A DNA stretch of 64,000 bases. Origin: Gammaproteobacteria bacterium Ga0077554. GTDB lineage: Bacteria; Pseudomonadota; Gammaproteobacteria; Ga0077554; Ga007554. The position numbers and the translations under genes were made by a program. This document shows positions 46,445-56,520 of this stretch, piece by piece. Every line of letters begins with the position of its first letter. The stretch's first letter is position 1. The DNA lies in contig LNFF01000040.1 of assembly GCA_001464585.1 (NCBI GenBank), positions 195,267 through 259,266 on the forward strand. The letters are read 5' to 3'. The notes below the pieces were generated by a model, which worked only from the letters and a program-made list of their open reading frames with translations, was not told the origin of the DNA and did no database searches.

Positions 46445-47635
46445 ATGAAAGCAAAAGACCGCCGCCTCGATGAAATCAAGGCGCTGATCCCCGAAGTTAT
46501 GCCCACCCAGGCCCTGGCGCTGCAAAGTGCTGGCGCGCTATTAATAGACGTGCGCGAAGCCGATGAAATTGCCGCCGGTAGCCCCCGGCAGGCGCTACGC
46601 ATGGGGCGTGGTTTTTTGGAGCTACGCATAGAAGATGCGGTAGCGGACAAATCGCGCACCTTGCTGACGATCTGCGCGGGCGGCGTGCGCTCCCTGTTTG
46701 CGGCCGATGCGTTGCGCAATCTGGGTTACACCGATGTGCGCTCGGTGGCGGGTGGGTTTAACCGCTGGAAAAATCAGGGCCTGCCCTTTGAAACACCGTT
46801 GACCCTTGATGCCGATGCGCGCGAACGCTACTCGCGCCACCTGTTATTGCCGGAAGTCGGCGAAGCAGGTCAAATCAAATTGATGGGCAGCAAAGTATTA
46901 TTGATCGGCGCGGGTGGCCTCGGCTCACCCTCTGCGTATTATCTTGCGGCGGCGGGCGTCGGCACGCTGGGCGTGGTCGATCACGACGTGGTAGACCGCA
47001 GCAATTTGCAACGGCAGATCCTGCATACCGAGGCACGCGTCGGTATGCCCAAGGTAGATTCTGCACGCGAGACACTGGAAGCCCTCAACCCTAAAATCAA
47101 GGTGGTGGGTTACAAAACCCATCTGAGCGCCGACAATGTTGAAGAGATCCTGTCAGGCTATGATGTCATTGTCGATGGCACTGACAATCTGCCCACACGT
47201 TATTTAATCAATGACGCCTGCGTCAAACTTGGTTTGCCCAATGTGCATGCGGCCGTGTACCGTTTTGAAGGCCAGATCACGGTATTCTGGCCGAGCCGTA
47301 CTCTGTCGGGTCAGCTTGACCCGGAAAAACATCGCGGCGGCTGTTATCGCTGCATGTTCCCCGAGCCACCGCCCGCCGACATGGCGCCGTCCTGTTCCGA
47401 GATTGGCGTGTTAGGCGTCATGCCCGGCGTGATTGGCGTATTGCAAGCGGTTGAAGCGCTCAAAATACTGCTCAACATTGGCGAACCGCTGGTCGGTAAA
47501 ATGCTGTATTACGATGCGCTGCGCGCCAGCTTCACCGAATTTAAACTCAAGCGTAACCCGCAGTGCCGTTATTGCAGTGCGGACGCGCACTTTCCTGGCT
47601 ATGTTGATTATGCGCAAGTATGCGCTACAGCATAA
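46445..47635 (+). CDS. moeB: Rhodanese-MoeB/ThiF fusion, sulfur-carrier adenylyltransferase
   Basis: About 396 aa. Residues 20-115 are a rhodanese domain with the sulfur-carrying C77 in ICAGGVRS. Residues about 125-390 are an E1-like adenylyltransferase with GAGGLGSPSAYYLA, DGTDNLPTRYLIND and zinc pairs CYRC and CRYC. It would activate a MoaD/ThiS-like carrier and hand over sulfur. In most fusions (MOCS3-type) the rhodanese is C-terminal, whereas here it is N-terminal. AGGAG lies upstream of the ATG at 46445. Confidence 0.9.
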   Translation: MKAKDRRLDEIKALIPEVMPTQALALQSAGALLIDVREADEIAAGSPRQALRMGRGFLELRIEDAVADKSRTLLTICAGGVRSLFAADALRNLGYTDVRSVAGGFNRWKNQGLPFETPLTLDADARERYSRHLLLPEVGEAGQIKLMGSKVLLIGAGGLGSPSAYYLAAAGVGTLGVVDHDVVDRSNLQRQILHTEARVGMPKVDSARETLEALNPKIKVVGYKTHLSADNVEEILSGYDVIVDGTDNLPTRYLINDACVKLGLPNVHAAVYRFEGQITVFWPSRTLSGQLDPEKHRGGCYRCMFPEPPPADMAPSCSEIGVLGVMPGVIGVLQAVEALKILLNIGEPLVGKMLYYDALRASFTEFKLKRNPQCRYCSADAHFPGYVDYAQVCATA

Positions 47636-47664
47636 TATGCCACAATTAATATAATGGGGTCGTG

Positions 47665-49047
47665 ATGGCGATTGCATACACGCTAAAGCAATACCTCGGC
47701 AGCAACCGCATCGCGCATACCGTGATAGAGTTGCCGTCGCCCCCATCATCCTCCATGGCGCCCATCACGTCGCTGCAGCAGGCCGCAGAAATAGTCGGCA
47801 TTGCGCCGCAGTCGGTAGTCCAGGCCATTGCATTGAAAGATAACATTGGCCTGGTGATGGCCATCATTCCCATCACCCACACCCTCGACCTCAATGCTGT
47901 CTGCAAATTATTGCATCGCGAGTTAGTGTTGGCTCCGCAAGCCCAGGTGATGGCGGTTTTTCATGATTGCAAGCCCGAATTTATTCCGGCGGCAGGCGAA
48001 GCCTACGGCGTAAGAAGCATGCTTGACGATAGCCTTCTGCAACCCGTGGGTGACATTTATTTCGCAGCAGGAGATGACGCACACCTGATTCAGGTCCACA
48101 GCAAAATCTTTCATGTAATGCAGCGCAATGCCTGGCTCGGCGGTAATTTTACGCAGCATAAAAACGCCGCCGTTGCCACGCAAAGTAGCGACGGCGACTT
48201 AAAGCAGCGCATTGAGCGCATGGGTGTATTGCCCCCGTTGCCTGAAATGGCGCGCAAAATCATTCAGCTCAGCAGCAACGCAAAAGCTGGCGCCAACGAT
48301 CTCGCCCGCCTCGTTGAGCTTGATCCCAGCCTCGCCGCACAAGTCATGCGTTACGCCAGCTCACCGTTCTTTGGTTATAAGGGCACGGTTGATTCAGTCG
48401 ACACCGCCATCGCGCGCGTGCTGGGATACGACATGGTAATGAATCTGGCGCTTGGTGTTGCCACCACCAAGCCCTTTAGAATCCCACAGCATGGCCCGTT
48501 AGGCCTGGCAGCATTCTGGCGCCATGCGGCTTACAGCGCCGCCTTGATGCAGGCTTTGGGCCGAGCCATGCCCGAGCCGATCCGTCCACGTCCCGGGCTC
48601 ACGTTCCTCGCCGGATTACTGCATAACTTTGGCCACTTGCTGCAAGGGCACTTATTCAAACAGGAATTTTCACAGATCAATGCAGCGGTAGAAAAAAATC
48701 CGGAAAGATCGGTGGTGTCCATCGAACAGGAAATTTTAGGCGCGGATCATTGCCAGGTCGGTTCATGGTTGATGAAAGCGTGGCGCTTGCCCGAAGAAAT
48801 CGTAGTGACGGCGTTTGAACATCATAACGAAAACTATGTCGGCCCCCATGCCGTCTATGTGCATCTGGCGCTGGTCGCAGACCGCATGCTTAAAACCCAC
48901 GGCATTGGTGATTCCGAAAGCCATGATGTGCCCCCGCCAATTCTGGCCGCATTAAAACTTGATGAAGTGCAAGTCATCATGGTCATGAACCGCTTGCTGG
49001 AAGGAAGTGATGGGTTGAACGCCATGGCGCAGCAGTTAGCCGCCTGA
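47665..49047 (+). CDS. YbaK-like/HDOD domain fusion protein
   Basis: About 460 aa. The N-terminal 160 residues resemble the YbaK/ProRS-editing deacylase fold. The C-terminal part (about residues 180-420) is an HDOD domain: LPPLPEMARKIIQLSSN, LVELDPSLAAQVMRYASSPFF and AGLLHNFGHLLQGHLF. HDOD proteins act in signalling and stress control, and YbaK domains remove amino acids from mischarged tRNA. Whether the deacylase part is active is unclear. A GTG lies one codon before the ATG used. Confidence 0.88.
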   Translation: MAIAYTLKQYLGSNRIAHTVIELPSPPSSSMAPITSLQQAAEIVGIAPQSVVQAIALKDNIGLVMAIIPITHTLDLNAVCKLLHRELVLAPQAQVMAVFHDCKPEFIPAAGEAYGVRSMLDDSLLQPVGDIYFAAGDDAHLIQVHSKIFHVMQRNAWLGGNFTQHKNAAVATQSSDGDLKQRIERMGVLPPLPEMARKIIQLSSNAKAGANDLARLVELDPSLAAQVMRYASSPFFGYKGTVDSVDTAIARVLGYDMVMNLALGVATTKPFRIPQHGPLGLAAFWRHAAYSAALMQALGRAMPEPIRPRPGLTFLAGLLHNFGHLLQGHLFKQEFSQINAAVEKNPERSVVSIEQEILGADHCQVGSWLMKAWRLPEEIVVTAFEHHNENYVGPHAVYVHLALVADRMLKTHGIGDSESHDVPPPILAALKLDEVQVIMVMNRLLEGSDGLNAMAQQLAA

Positions 49048-49052
49048 CCCCA

Positions 49053-49730
49053 TCACTCTGTAGCCAGTGCTTGCCGCAACACCTCGCGCAGATCATTCAA
49101 ATGGCCATGAAAAAAATGATCAACGTCCTTCATGCACACCATCTGCGGCGCTGACGCCAGTTGCGTCGCCCATGCCAGCACGTCATGGCACGGCACAATC
49201 TCATCCTGATCACCCTGAATTAACAGCCACGGACAATCGGGCGCCGTAACGCCACTCACATCAAACATATTGACAGGTGGCGCGATGGTCACCAGCCGCG
49301 CCACCGGCCGGCGTTGTGCGCCCAGCAGCGCGATGTAGGCGCCAAATGAAAACCCCGCCAGCCACAGCGCATGATCAGGGTACGCCTCGTTCACCCAGTC
49401 GATCACCGCAAGCAAATCCTCGAGTTCTCCCGCACCCTCCGCATACTGCCCCGCACTGGCGCCCACGCCGCGAAAATTAAAACGTACCGTGCCCACGCCC
49501 AGGTCATTCAGGGTACGCGAAATTGAATGCACCACCTTATTGGTTAAAGTGCCACCGTAAAGAGGATGCGGATGGCAGATCACGCCAATGGCATGCATCA
49601 CACCGCTGTCCAGCGGAAAGGCCGTAATCGCCTCAAGCGGCCCCACCGGCCCGGCCAATGTAAGCGCGGTGCTGACGCACGGCAGGCTGGTCTCCCCTTC
49701 GTAGAGATGTCTGTCCAGGGTGTGTGGCAT
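49053..49730 (-). CDS. Alpha/beta hydrolase
   Basis: A 225-aa serine hydrolase of the dienelactone-hydrolase/KANL3-like type. The nucleophile elbow is GFSFGAYIA, the likely acid is D in QGDQDEIVP and the histidine is in DVDHFFHG. ICHPHPLYGGTLTNKVV near residue 55 is typical of the family. The substrate is unknown. It is convergent with the HDOD gene, the stops being 5 bp apart. Confidence 0.9.
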   Translation of the reverse strand: MPHTLDRHLYEGETSLPCVSTALTLAGPVGPLEAITAFPLDSGVMHAIGVICHPHPLYGGTLTNKVVHSISRTLNDLGVGTVRFNFRGVGASAGQYAEGAGELEDLLAVIDWVNEAYPDHALWLAGFSFGAYIALLGAQRRPVARLVTIAPPVNMFDVSGVTAPDCPWLLIQGDQDEIVPCHDVLAWATQLASAPQMVCMKDVDHFFHGHLNDLREVLRQALATE

Positions 49731-49868
49731 AAATAAGGTGGGCTCAGTGGAAGATTGCAGGGGTAGACGGTAGCTATTGGCAAGTATATCATCTCACCTG
49801 ATTGACCACTGGGCCGGTTCACTTGGCTGGGCGTGTGTTTGGCTGGGATGCAAATTTTTTTATTTTTA

Positions 49869-49897
49869 TTGGCATTTTCCCAAAAAGGCACTAGAAT
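49869..49897 (+). promoter_or_regulatory. Sigma70-type promoter for the proline-rich lipoprotein
   Basis: TTGGCA (49869-49874) and TAGAAT (49892-49897) are separated by exactly 17 bases, close to the consensus. It precedes the lipoprotein gene by about 80 bases, leaving a leader that can form a small hairpin. Confidence 0.65.
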
Positions 49898-49978
49898 ATG
49901 CGCCTTGATCGGCGTCTTCTGGTTTAGGCGTCGTGAAGCCGTGGATCTTTAGAGTTTACTTTTTAAATAGGAACTGAC

Positions 49979-50191
49979 ATGAAATACCCAATTATCCTTG
50001 CTTCTTTATTGGCACTGTCCTTAACCGCTTGCGGCAAGAAGGAAGAACAGGTAGAGGCGCCTGCGCCTGCGCCTGAAGCGATGCCTGCGCCTGCTCCGGA
50101 GCCGATGCCTGCACCTGAAATGATGCCTGCACCTGCTCCTGAAGCAACGCCTGCTCCTGCTCCAGAAGCGACGCCTGCTCCTGCTCCGTAG
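49979..50191 (+). CDS. Small lipoprotein with Pro-Ala-Glu repeats
   Basis: A 70-aa lipoprotein: the signal peptide ends in the lipobox LTAC (Cys near residue 18). Then comes KKEEQVE and a low-complexity tail of PAPAPE-, MPAPAPE- and TPAPAPE-type repeats. The repeats probably form a flexible spacer in the periplasm. A good ribosome site and the promoter above support it as a real, well-expressed gene. Confidence 0.75.
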   Translation: MKYPIILASLLALSLTACGKKEEQVEAPAPAPEAMPAPAPEPMPAPEMMPAPAPEATPAPAPEATPAPAP

Positions 50192-50580
50192 CACTTGCTG
50201 CTGACCAGCAATCACGGTTTAGCAATGCGGTGATCAGATAAGGAGGTTCCTGATTGAATCCGGAACCTCCTTGCTGTATTTGTTAACCGGGTTCCTGGTG
50301 TGTAAGGTAGATCCTGGGATCTGTTAAAGAAATAAGTATGATGCTTATTTCTGGCCTGAATATTTCATAGATTCGCGCAATCATTGTGCGGCCCTGCATT
50401 GTCAGGGAATTGACAGGGAAGTTTGTAAAGGGTCGTAGTTATTTTGCGGCTCACAGAAAAACTCTTTCATATCAATTCATCCGCCACACAAAGATTTACG
50501 TGTGTCATAAGGTTTGCCCCTGATTTGCAGGGGTTCCCCCTGAAATATTTGGTCTAAAACAGAGCCCCGGTTCCCCTTTT
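50192..50580. other. Hairpin-rich intergenic region
   Basis: About 389 bases with no gene. It holds a perfect 11-bp hairpin (50240-50272), a perfect 9-bp hairpin AGAAATAAG/CTTATTTCT (50328-50352) and a 6-bp hairpin CCCCTG/CAGGGG (50517-50533). Confidence 0.6.
50240..50272 (+). terminator. Strong hairpin after the lipoprotein gene
   Basis: AAGGAGGTTCC pairs perfectly with GGAACCTCCTT around an 11-base loop. The tail is only partly T-rich (GCTGTATTTG). It lies 49 nt past the stop and is the likely terminator or 3' stabiliser of the lipoprotein mRNA. Confidence 0.65.
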
Positions 50581-51093
50581 TTATTTTTTACGCCCCTCAT
50601 ATTCTGTTATTTGCCGTTCTATGTGTTGCGTTACATTCAAAACGCGCCGTATGTTTGCCCCCAAATCTCCTTTTCCTACCCGCGATTCAGAACGTACATA
50701 CAAAATGCTTCCACCGTCAGGCGAAGTGTAAACCTGTAATGTTACATTATCTTTAAATTGCCAGAGCAATGTCGTTGCCACTGCGGTGAGTTGATACGCA
50801 GTGGGTTGAGCGTTGGAAACCAGCCACCCCGCGTCGGCTACCGCCTGCCGGCTAAAACGAAACAGTACCTCGGGCGGCACAGCAAAACGGCGTGGCCGCA
50901 ATTCCGGAAAAGGGTGATTTTCCCGCGTTTCTGCAACATGGGTTGTGAGATAAGTTTTAAGTCGAGTGCCGATCCCCGGCGTGTCCAGCAAGGGTGGGTG
51001 ATTCCAGGCCAGCGATGCGCCCACGAACACCACCGGCAACAAAACCAGAACCAGTGCTACACGCAAGACGAGAGAAAGAGTAGGCATATCCAT
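50581..51093 (-). CDS. DUF1499 family protein
   Basis: About 170 aa from the ATG at 51093, with an N-terminal membrane helix and a DUF1499 domain. The family signature appears as VRSESRVGKGDLGANIRRV near the C-terminus, and TTLLWQFKDNVTLQV precedes it. The function is unknown. A longer frame starting at 51144 is possible but adds a sequence without family support. Confidence 0.78.
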   Translation of the reverse strand: MDMPTLSLVLRVALVLVLLPVVFVGASLAWNHPPLLDTPGIGTRLKTYLTTHVAETRENHPFPELRPRRFAVPPEVLFRFSRQAVADAGWLVSNAQPTAYQLTAVATTLLWQFKDNVTLQVYTSPDGGSILYVRSESRVGKGDLGANIRRVLNVTQHIERQITEYEGRKK

Positions 51094-51288
51094 GGGATTT
51101 CCGAATTGGTGTGGCGCGCCGTCCACGAAAAGCACGAAAGACACGAAAAAGTTTTAGCAAGAAAACCTCGCCAGTTACAATACGGCTCATTTAACCTTAT
51201 GCCACAACACGTTTTTCTGTCCCCGCGTTGTGGTAAAATTGAGCTGTTCCCGCGTGTGCGGCCAATCTTAAAGTGAATCTACCAGATC

Positions 51289-53178
51289 ATGCGATACCAG
51301 GATAGTTTTGATGTGATTGTCATCGGCGGCGGTCACGCTGGCACCGAGGCGGCGCTGGCGGCGGCGCGCATGGGTGCGCGTACGCTGCTGCTGACGCACA
51401 GCATCGAAACCTTGGGGCAAATGAGCTGTAATCCCGCCATTGGCGGTATCGGCAAAGGTCATCTGGTAAAAGAAATTGATGCGCTGGGCGGCTTGATGGC
51501 GCATGCCGCAGATCGCGCCGGTATCCAGTTTCGTATCTTGAATGCCAGCAAAGGCCCGGCGGTGCGCGCCACCCGCGCTCAGGCCGACCGCGTACTCTAC
51601 CGGCAGGCGGTGCGCGCCGCGCTGGAAAACCAGCCCAATCTGGTGTTGTTCCAGCAGGCGGTGGTGGACCTGGATGTGGACAACGGCCGCGTCACAGGCG
51701 TGGTGACGCAAATGGGCCTGCGTTTTGCGGCGCGTAGCGTGGTGTTGACGGCGGGCACCTTTCTCGGTGGCTTAATCCATATTGGCCTGGCGAATTACGA
51801 AGGCGGACGCGCCGGTGACGCACCGGCCAATGCGCTGGCGCGGCGCTTGCGCGAGCTGCCGTTCCGTGTTGATCGCCTCAAGACTGGCACACCGCCGCGC
51901 ATTGATGGGCGCAGCATTGATTATTCGCAGCTTGGCGCGCAACCCGGTGATGATCCGCTGCCGGTGTTTTCTTATCTGGGCTCGGCCAGCGAACATCCGC
52001 GCCAGGTGCCTTGCCATATCACCGCCACCAACGAACGTACCCATGACATCATTCGTGGTGGGCTATCGCGTTCGCCGATGTACACCGGCGTGATCGAAGG
52101 CGTGGGGCCGCGTTATTGCCCGTCGGTGGAAGACAAGGTGGTGCGCTTTAGCGACAAAACTTCACACCAGATTTTTGTTGAGCCAGAAGGCTTGACGACC
52201 CACGAAGTGTATCCTAATGGCATTTCCACCAGCCTGCCGTTTGATGTGCAATTTGAGCTGGTGCGCTCGATTCGCGGTTTTGAAAATGCGCATATCACCC
52301 GCCCCGGCTATGCCATTGAATACGATTTTTTTGATCCGCGCGATCTCAAGCCGTCGCTTGAAACCAGGCACATGGCGGGGCTGTTTTTCGCTGGGCAGAT
52401 TAATGGCACCACTGGCTATGAAGAAGCGGCTGCGCAAGGTTTGATTGCGGGCATGAACGCCGCGCTGCTGGCGCAAGACAAACCCGCGTGGTGTCCGCGC
52501 CGCAATGAAGCGTACATCGGCGTATTGATTGACGACCTGATTACGCGTGGCACCAGCGAGCCGTACCGCATGTTCACCAGCCGCGCCGAATACCGCTTAT
52601 TGCTGCGTGAAGACAATGCTGATCTGCGCCTCACCGCCAAAGGCCGTGAACTGGGTTTGGTGGATGACGTGCGCTGGCGCGCCTTTGAAGAAAAGCGTGA
52701 TGCCATTGAAGCTGAAACGGCGCGCCTCAATTCCACCTGGGTGCGTCCAGAAACCTTGCCCGACGCCGACGCCCAGCGCGTGCTCGGCACCGGCATTACC
52801 CACGAATACTGCCTGATGGATTTGCTGCGCCGCCCGGATGTCACCTATGCGTCGTTGATGACGCTGCCCAATGCCGATGCGGGCGTGATTAATTCTAAAG
52901 TGGCTGAGCAGGTAGAAATCCAGGCTAAATATTCCGGTTACATAGACCGCCAGCACGACGAAATCGAGCGCAGCCGCCGCAACGAAGAAACCTGTTTGCC
53001 CGTTGATCTGGATTATGACAGTGTGTCGGGTTTGTCCTCCGAGGTACGGCAGAAATTCACCGCCCAACGCCCCGACACCCTCGGCCAGGCCGCGCGCATT
53101 CCCGGCGTTACGCCCGCGGCGATTTCATTGCTGCTGGTGCACCTGAAAAAACGCTCGGGGCAGCGGCGGTTGGGGTGA
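51289..53178 (+). CDS. mnmG: tRNA uridine-5-carboxymethylaminomethyl synthesis enzyme MnmG
   Basis: A 629-aa FAD protein that with MnmE modifies U34 of certain tRNAs. The N-terminal FAD motif [19 protein letters not shown], then [22 protein letters not shown] and the C-terminal helical domain (ending [11 protein letters not shown]) are all complete. In most gammaproteobacteria rsmG and parAB follow. Here an unrelated lipoprotein gene follows. Confidence 0.97.
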   Translation: MRYQDSFDVIVIGGGHAGTEAALAAARMGARTLLLTHSIETLGQMSCNPAIGGIGKGHLVKEIDALGGLMAHAADRAGIQFRILNASKGPAVRATRAQADRVLYRQAVRAALENQPNLVLFQQAVVDLDVDNGRVTGVVTQMGLRFAARSVVLTAGTFLGGLIHIGLANYEGGRAGDAPANALARRLRELPFRVDRLKTGTPPRIDGRSIDYSQLGAQPGDDPLPVFSYLGSASEHPRQVPCHITATNERTHDIIRGGLSRSPMYTGVIEGVGPRYCPSVEDKVVRFSDKTSHQIFVEPEGLTTHEVYPNGISTSLPFDVQFELVRSIRGFENAHITRPGYAIEYDFFDPRDLKPSLETRHMAGLFFAGQINGTTGYEEAAAQGLIAGMNAALLAQDKPAWCPRRNEAYIGVLIDDLITRGTSEPYRMFTSRAEYRLLLREDNADLRLTAKGRELGLVDDVRWRAFEEKRDAIEAETARLNSTWVRPETLPDADAQRVLGTGITHEYCLMDLLRRPDVTYASLMTLPNADAGVINSKVAEQVEIQAKYSGYIDRQHDEIERSRRNEETCLPVDLDYDSVSGLSSEVRQKFTAQRPDTLGQAARIPGVTPAAISLLLVHLKKRSGQRRLG

Positions 53179-53270
53179 TGGCGTGTGCTGCTGAAATATC
53201 ATGCACACATGGCATTTTTTGTGATAAATTTGGACATATCTAATTATAAAGTTGTTATTGGGGACATGTC

Positions 53271-54854
53271 ATGCCGCTGCCGATCCATTCTGTAGTATTG
53301 TCATTTACCGCCGCTGCGCTGTTGATTCTTTCCGGTTGTGGGGGTGGTTCACCGCAAAGCAGTAATACTGATCCCGCACCCACAACCAATCCTGTCGCTT
53401 CTCTGGCGGCACCGGCAGCCGTAGCGGCCACGACAGATGCCGGGCAAGTGACGCTGCGATGGGATCCTGTTGAAGGCGCTGCATCTTATGCTATTTTCAT
53501 GGACGCTCCTGCGGCTGGTGCCGCGCTGGCTAGCAAAGTCGCCGATGCCGTGACCAGCCCATACACAGTGAACGGCTTGGCTCGTGGCCAGACTTATCTC
53601 TTTACGATCGTGGCGATCACAGCCGATGGCAACGAAGGCGAAGGATCTGCCGCGATTCCAGTGCGCTTACCCATGACGGCCACAGCGCTGGTGACTGGCG
53701 CGGAACATAGTTGTGCGCTGTTATCAGACGGAGCAGTAAAATGCTGGGGACGCAATAATGCCAGTCAGTTAGGCAGTGCTATTGTTGACTACTCCGCCAG
53801 TCCAGTAGCGGTGCCGGGCGTTGCCAATGCGAAAGCTATCTCGGCCGCCGGGCAACATAGCTGTGCTGTTTTGAGCGATGGCAGCATGCAATGCTGGGGA
53901 ACCTATGGTGAGGGCGCTGCTGCGGTTATGTTTGCCTCACCCATAGTGATTGGCGGTGTTGCTACTGCAGTGTCGGTGGCCTCTGCCAGAGATACCGATT
54001 GTGCGTTGTTGAGTGATGGGACGGTGATGTGTTTTAATCCGGTTCCGGTTCCGATCGGGACTTCTCTGACGGCAACAATCCCGTCCGAGCTGGTAGGGTG
54101 GGACCCTTCATTATTTGGTCCGGTGCCCGCATTTGCGCCCTCGCTATCAAAAGCGCCTGCCCTGATGCTAGTGGGTACGATGGTTAGTGGTGTTGCCGAT
54201 GTGAAGCAGGTCGTGGCAGGTACAGACTTTACCTGTGCGCTATTGAATGATGGTACGGTGACGTGCTGGAGTGGTGTAACGGGTCGCTTGGGGTCTATTG
54301 CCCCGCGGCCATTGCCAAACATTGCTGGAGCAACTGCCATTACGGCAAGGGGTGGCCAAGCGTGTGTACTCATGCCAGCAGGTGTGCAGTGCTGGAATAT
54401 GAGCCGTTACGGGTGTATGTACCCACCAGATGGTGGTGTGCGGTGCTGGATGAGAGGGGATTACCGTGCGCCCTTAATTTTTACATTCTTGCAAATACAG
54501 AGCGCGTTAAGTGAGGTTAAGGCAATTGCCGTAGGTACCGACGTATCACCAAGTGCTTACTTTGCTATTGTGAATGGAGGGGCAGTGTACGAATGGAATG
54601 TTTTGCCGCTGAACGCTCCCGGATTCTCATCTCAGCAGAGTTCGCTAACCACGCCCACACCTGTTTCATCGCCCGTGTTGGTAACGGATCTTGTCAATGT
54701 TGCAACCATCGCTAATGGTAATGCGCATGGCTGCGCGTTGCTGTTAAGTGGTGATGTGGCGTGTTGGGGCAGCAATCAATACGGGCAGGTGGGCAATGGT
54801 GAGATCAGTGATGGGGTTGCCTTGCCCACGTTTGTTACTACTATTTCTCAGTGA
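53271..54854 (+). CDS. RCC1-repeat lipoprotein with fibronectin III domain
   Basis: A 527-aa lipoprotein (lipobox ILSGC, then GGGSPQSSN). A fibronectin type III-like domain (about residues 45-125) is followed by RCC1-type beta-propeller repeats with the recurring pattern HSCALLSDGAVKCWGRN, HSCAVLSDGSMQCWG and HGCALLLSGDVACWGSNQYG. Cysteine pairs in each blade may form disulfides. Probably surface or periplasmic, with unknown function. Several central blades are degenerate. Confidence 0.85.
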   Translation: MPLPIHSVVLSFTAAALLILSGCGGGSPQSSNTDPAPTTNPVASLAAPAAVAATTDAGQVTLRWDPVEGAASYAIFMDAPAAGAALASKVADAVTSPYTVNGLARGQTYLFTIVAITADGNEGEGSAAIPVRLPMTATALVTGAEHSCALLSDGAVKCWGRNNASQLGSAIVDYSASPVAVPGVANAKAISAAGQHSCAVLSDGSMQCWGTYGEGAAAVMFASPIVIGGVATAVSVASARDTDCALLSDGTVMCFNPVPVPIGTSLTATIPSELVGWDPSLFGPVPAFAPSLSKAPALMLVGTMVSGVADVKQVVAGTDFTCALLNDGTVTCWSGVTGRLGSIAPRPLPNIAGATAITARGGQACVLMPAGVQCWNMSRYGCMYPPDGGVRCWMRGDYRAPLIFTFLQIQSALSEVKAIAVGTDVSPSAYFAIVNGGAVYEWNVLPLNAPGFSSQQSSLTTPTPVSSPVLVTDLVNVATIANGNAHGCALLLSGDVACWGSNQYGQVGNGEISDGVALPTFVTTISQ

Positions 54855-56520
54855 ATGATATTTTTTTGCCAGCCTTAGCAGCATTGTTAATTGTCTCTAC
54901 GACATCATGGATGACTGAAAAAATTTCTTTGTACGGTGCCTTAAAGAATTCCCTTCTGTCAGTTACACGAAAAGATGCCAATCTCTTGTGAATTTCTTTT
55001 TCAGCAGTAGTGCAGTCAGTAACTTCCCAATCCTGCATTACCGCGAAGTAATCAATTACGCCAGATGTTCTAGATAGGTCATTTGCCCTAACATCAGGCG
55101 TTCTCTTCGTTAAACCTATTTTGTAAATATCTCGCTCATACTGCGGATTACGCATCACATAAATGAACCCATAATTGGGGCCGGCAGGTACGGCTTCATG
55201 ATTAGCGAATGAACCACGAATATATGATTCCGATACGGCGGATCCATTTGGTGATGTGTTGGTCGGGGGCGTTTCATTCGAAATTTCGATCCATGTACGT
55301 CCTTTTGTGGACTGCTTGTTTTTGCCTATTCCGATTTCCCATGGAAGCAGGCTTTTCCAGTAGCCGTCCGTTTTGTTAGTATACGCGGGTGTCGAAATTG
55401 TCACCGAGGAGCCGAATGAGAATTCTTGTGGGCTGGAAATTTCTCGAACTTCCCGTAAAAATACTTTCGAATATGGTTCGGCGCGTTCAATCAATTTCCG
55501 ATGTTTCAGGCTCTTTTGCTTTGACTTAAGCTCTGTCTGGAAAGATTGAAGTTTGGTCATTTCGGAATGGGTGGCCGCGAACTGAGGAAGTATCATTAAC
55601 GTCTTGCACAATTCAAACGCTGCTTGACGTTCATCGAGAGTATTCTTCGAGTTTTCGTAGACCCTTGTAAGTTGTTCGCTTATCGTTCCGTCTGGCAGTT
55701 TCAACGTTTCGATATCGTCAGTATATGAAAGGAATCCGTTGCCGAGGTCTTCCGCATAGTATCTAAAGCAGCTTGTTTTATCAGCCAGATCAAATCTTGT
55801 TATTGCCAGTATGCGCTGACGATCTGAAACTCCATTGAGCATTACACGCCCAAATTGCAAAGTGGCATCTGGCTTGATCTGCTCTTTTCCAAAATGGCTT
55901 GTGATACTTCGATATTTTTCTATGTCCTCTTGCTTACCGGACTCTCCTCCAAGAAGAAACACAACAATCTCTGAGCCTGAACGTATCAATGAGGCACCCG
56001 CAACGCACAGGGTATTACCGCATTTCATAGAAAACTCGAATACCTTGGGATGTTCGGAGACATTGAAAGAGTAAATAACACCTTCATCCATGTGGAGCGA
56101 CATGTGCTCTAGGGTATTTTCCTCACTAACCGATGTCAGCCAATCAATAAAATGGGTAAACGAAAAAATGTAGTCACGTTCAGGTTTTAGTTTGAAATAA
56201 TTGAGTTCTGGTCGATATTCGAAGAAGCACTCCGCGAAAGCGAAGGACGTAGGCATTACCCAAAGGCCATGTGAGAAAGCTCTGCTGTTATATTCCCCAA
56301 AGTAATATCTGAGTGCCTCGCTCATAGGCAATTTAGAGCTATTCCAATTGGTCACGGCCACCGTGGCGCTAGCAATTTCGCACGCTTGCTTTACATATTC
56401 GCTCGTTTGGGGAGTTTTGACACTACTCAAAAAATCAATAACTCGCTGGTAATCCGGCGACCATTTTGGGGGAATTGCCCAATAACCTATTGAGCGCAGC
56501 CTTTGTTCCCGATCTTTCAT
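54841..56520 (-). CDS. Large protein with C-terminal GIY-YIG (T5orf172) nuclease domain
   Basis: A 559-aa protein. The C-terminal 100 residues form a T5orf172/GIY-YIG-type domain: GFIYVMRNPQYERDIYKIGL with a following KRTPDVRANDLSRTSG and a later EKEIHKRLASFR. The N-terminal 450 residues are not recognised. The gene is clearly more AT-rich than its neighbours and ends overlapping the convergent lipoprotein gene by 14 bp, so recent acquisition is likely. Domains of this kind occur in phage and mobile-element proteins and in some defence nucleases. The role here is unknown. Confidence 0.8.
   Translation of the reverse strand: MKDREQRLRSIGYWAIPPKWSPDYQRVIDFLSSVKTPQTSEYVKQACEIASATVAVTNWNSSKLPMSEALRYYFGEYNSRAFSHGLWVMPTSFAFAECFFEYRPELNYFKLKPERDYIFSFTHFIDWLTSVSEENTLEHMSLHMDEGVIYSFNVSEHPKVFEFSMKCGNTLCVAGASLIRSGSEIVVFLLGGESGKQEDIEKYRSITSHFGKEQIKPDATLQFGRVMLNGVSDRQRILAITRFDLADKTSCFRYYAEDLGNGFLSYTDDIETLKLPDGTISEQLTRVYENSKNTLDERQAAFELCKTLMILPQFAATHSEMTKLQSFQTELKSKQKSLKHRKLIERAEPYSKVFLREVREISSPQEFSFGSSVTISTPAYTNKTDGYWKSLLPWEIGIGKNKQSTKGRTWIEISNETPPTNTSPNGSAVSESYIRGSFANHEAVPAGPNYGFIYVMRNPQYERDIYKIGLTKRTPDVRANDLSRTSGVIDYFAVMQDWEVTDCTTAEKEIHKRLASFRVTDRREFFKAPYKEIFSVIHDVVETINNAAKAGKKISFTEK

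Noticed and set aside
51145-51288. Chromosome origin next to mnmG
   Set aside because: oriC often lies near mnmG, but no cluster of DnaA boxes or AT-rich unwinding repeat is seen here.
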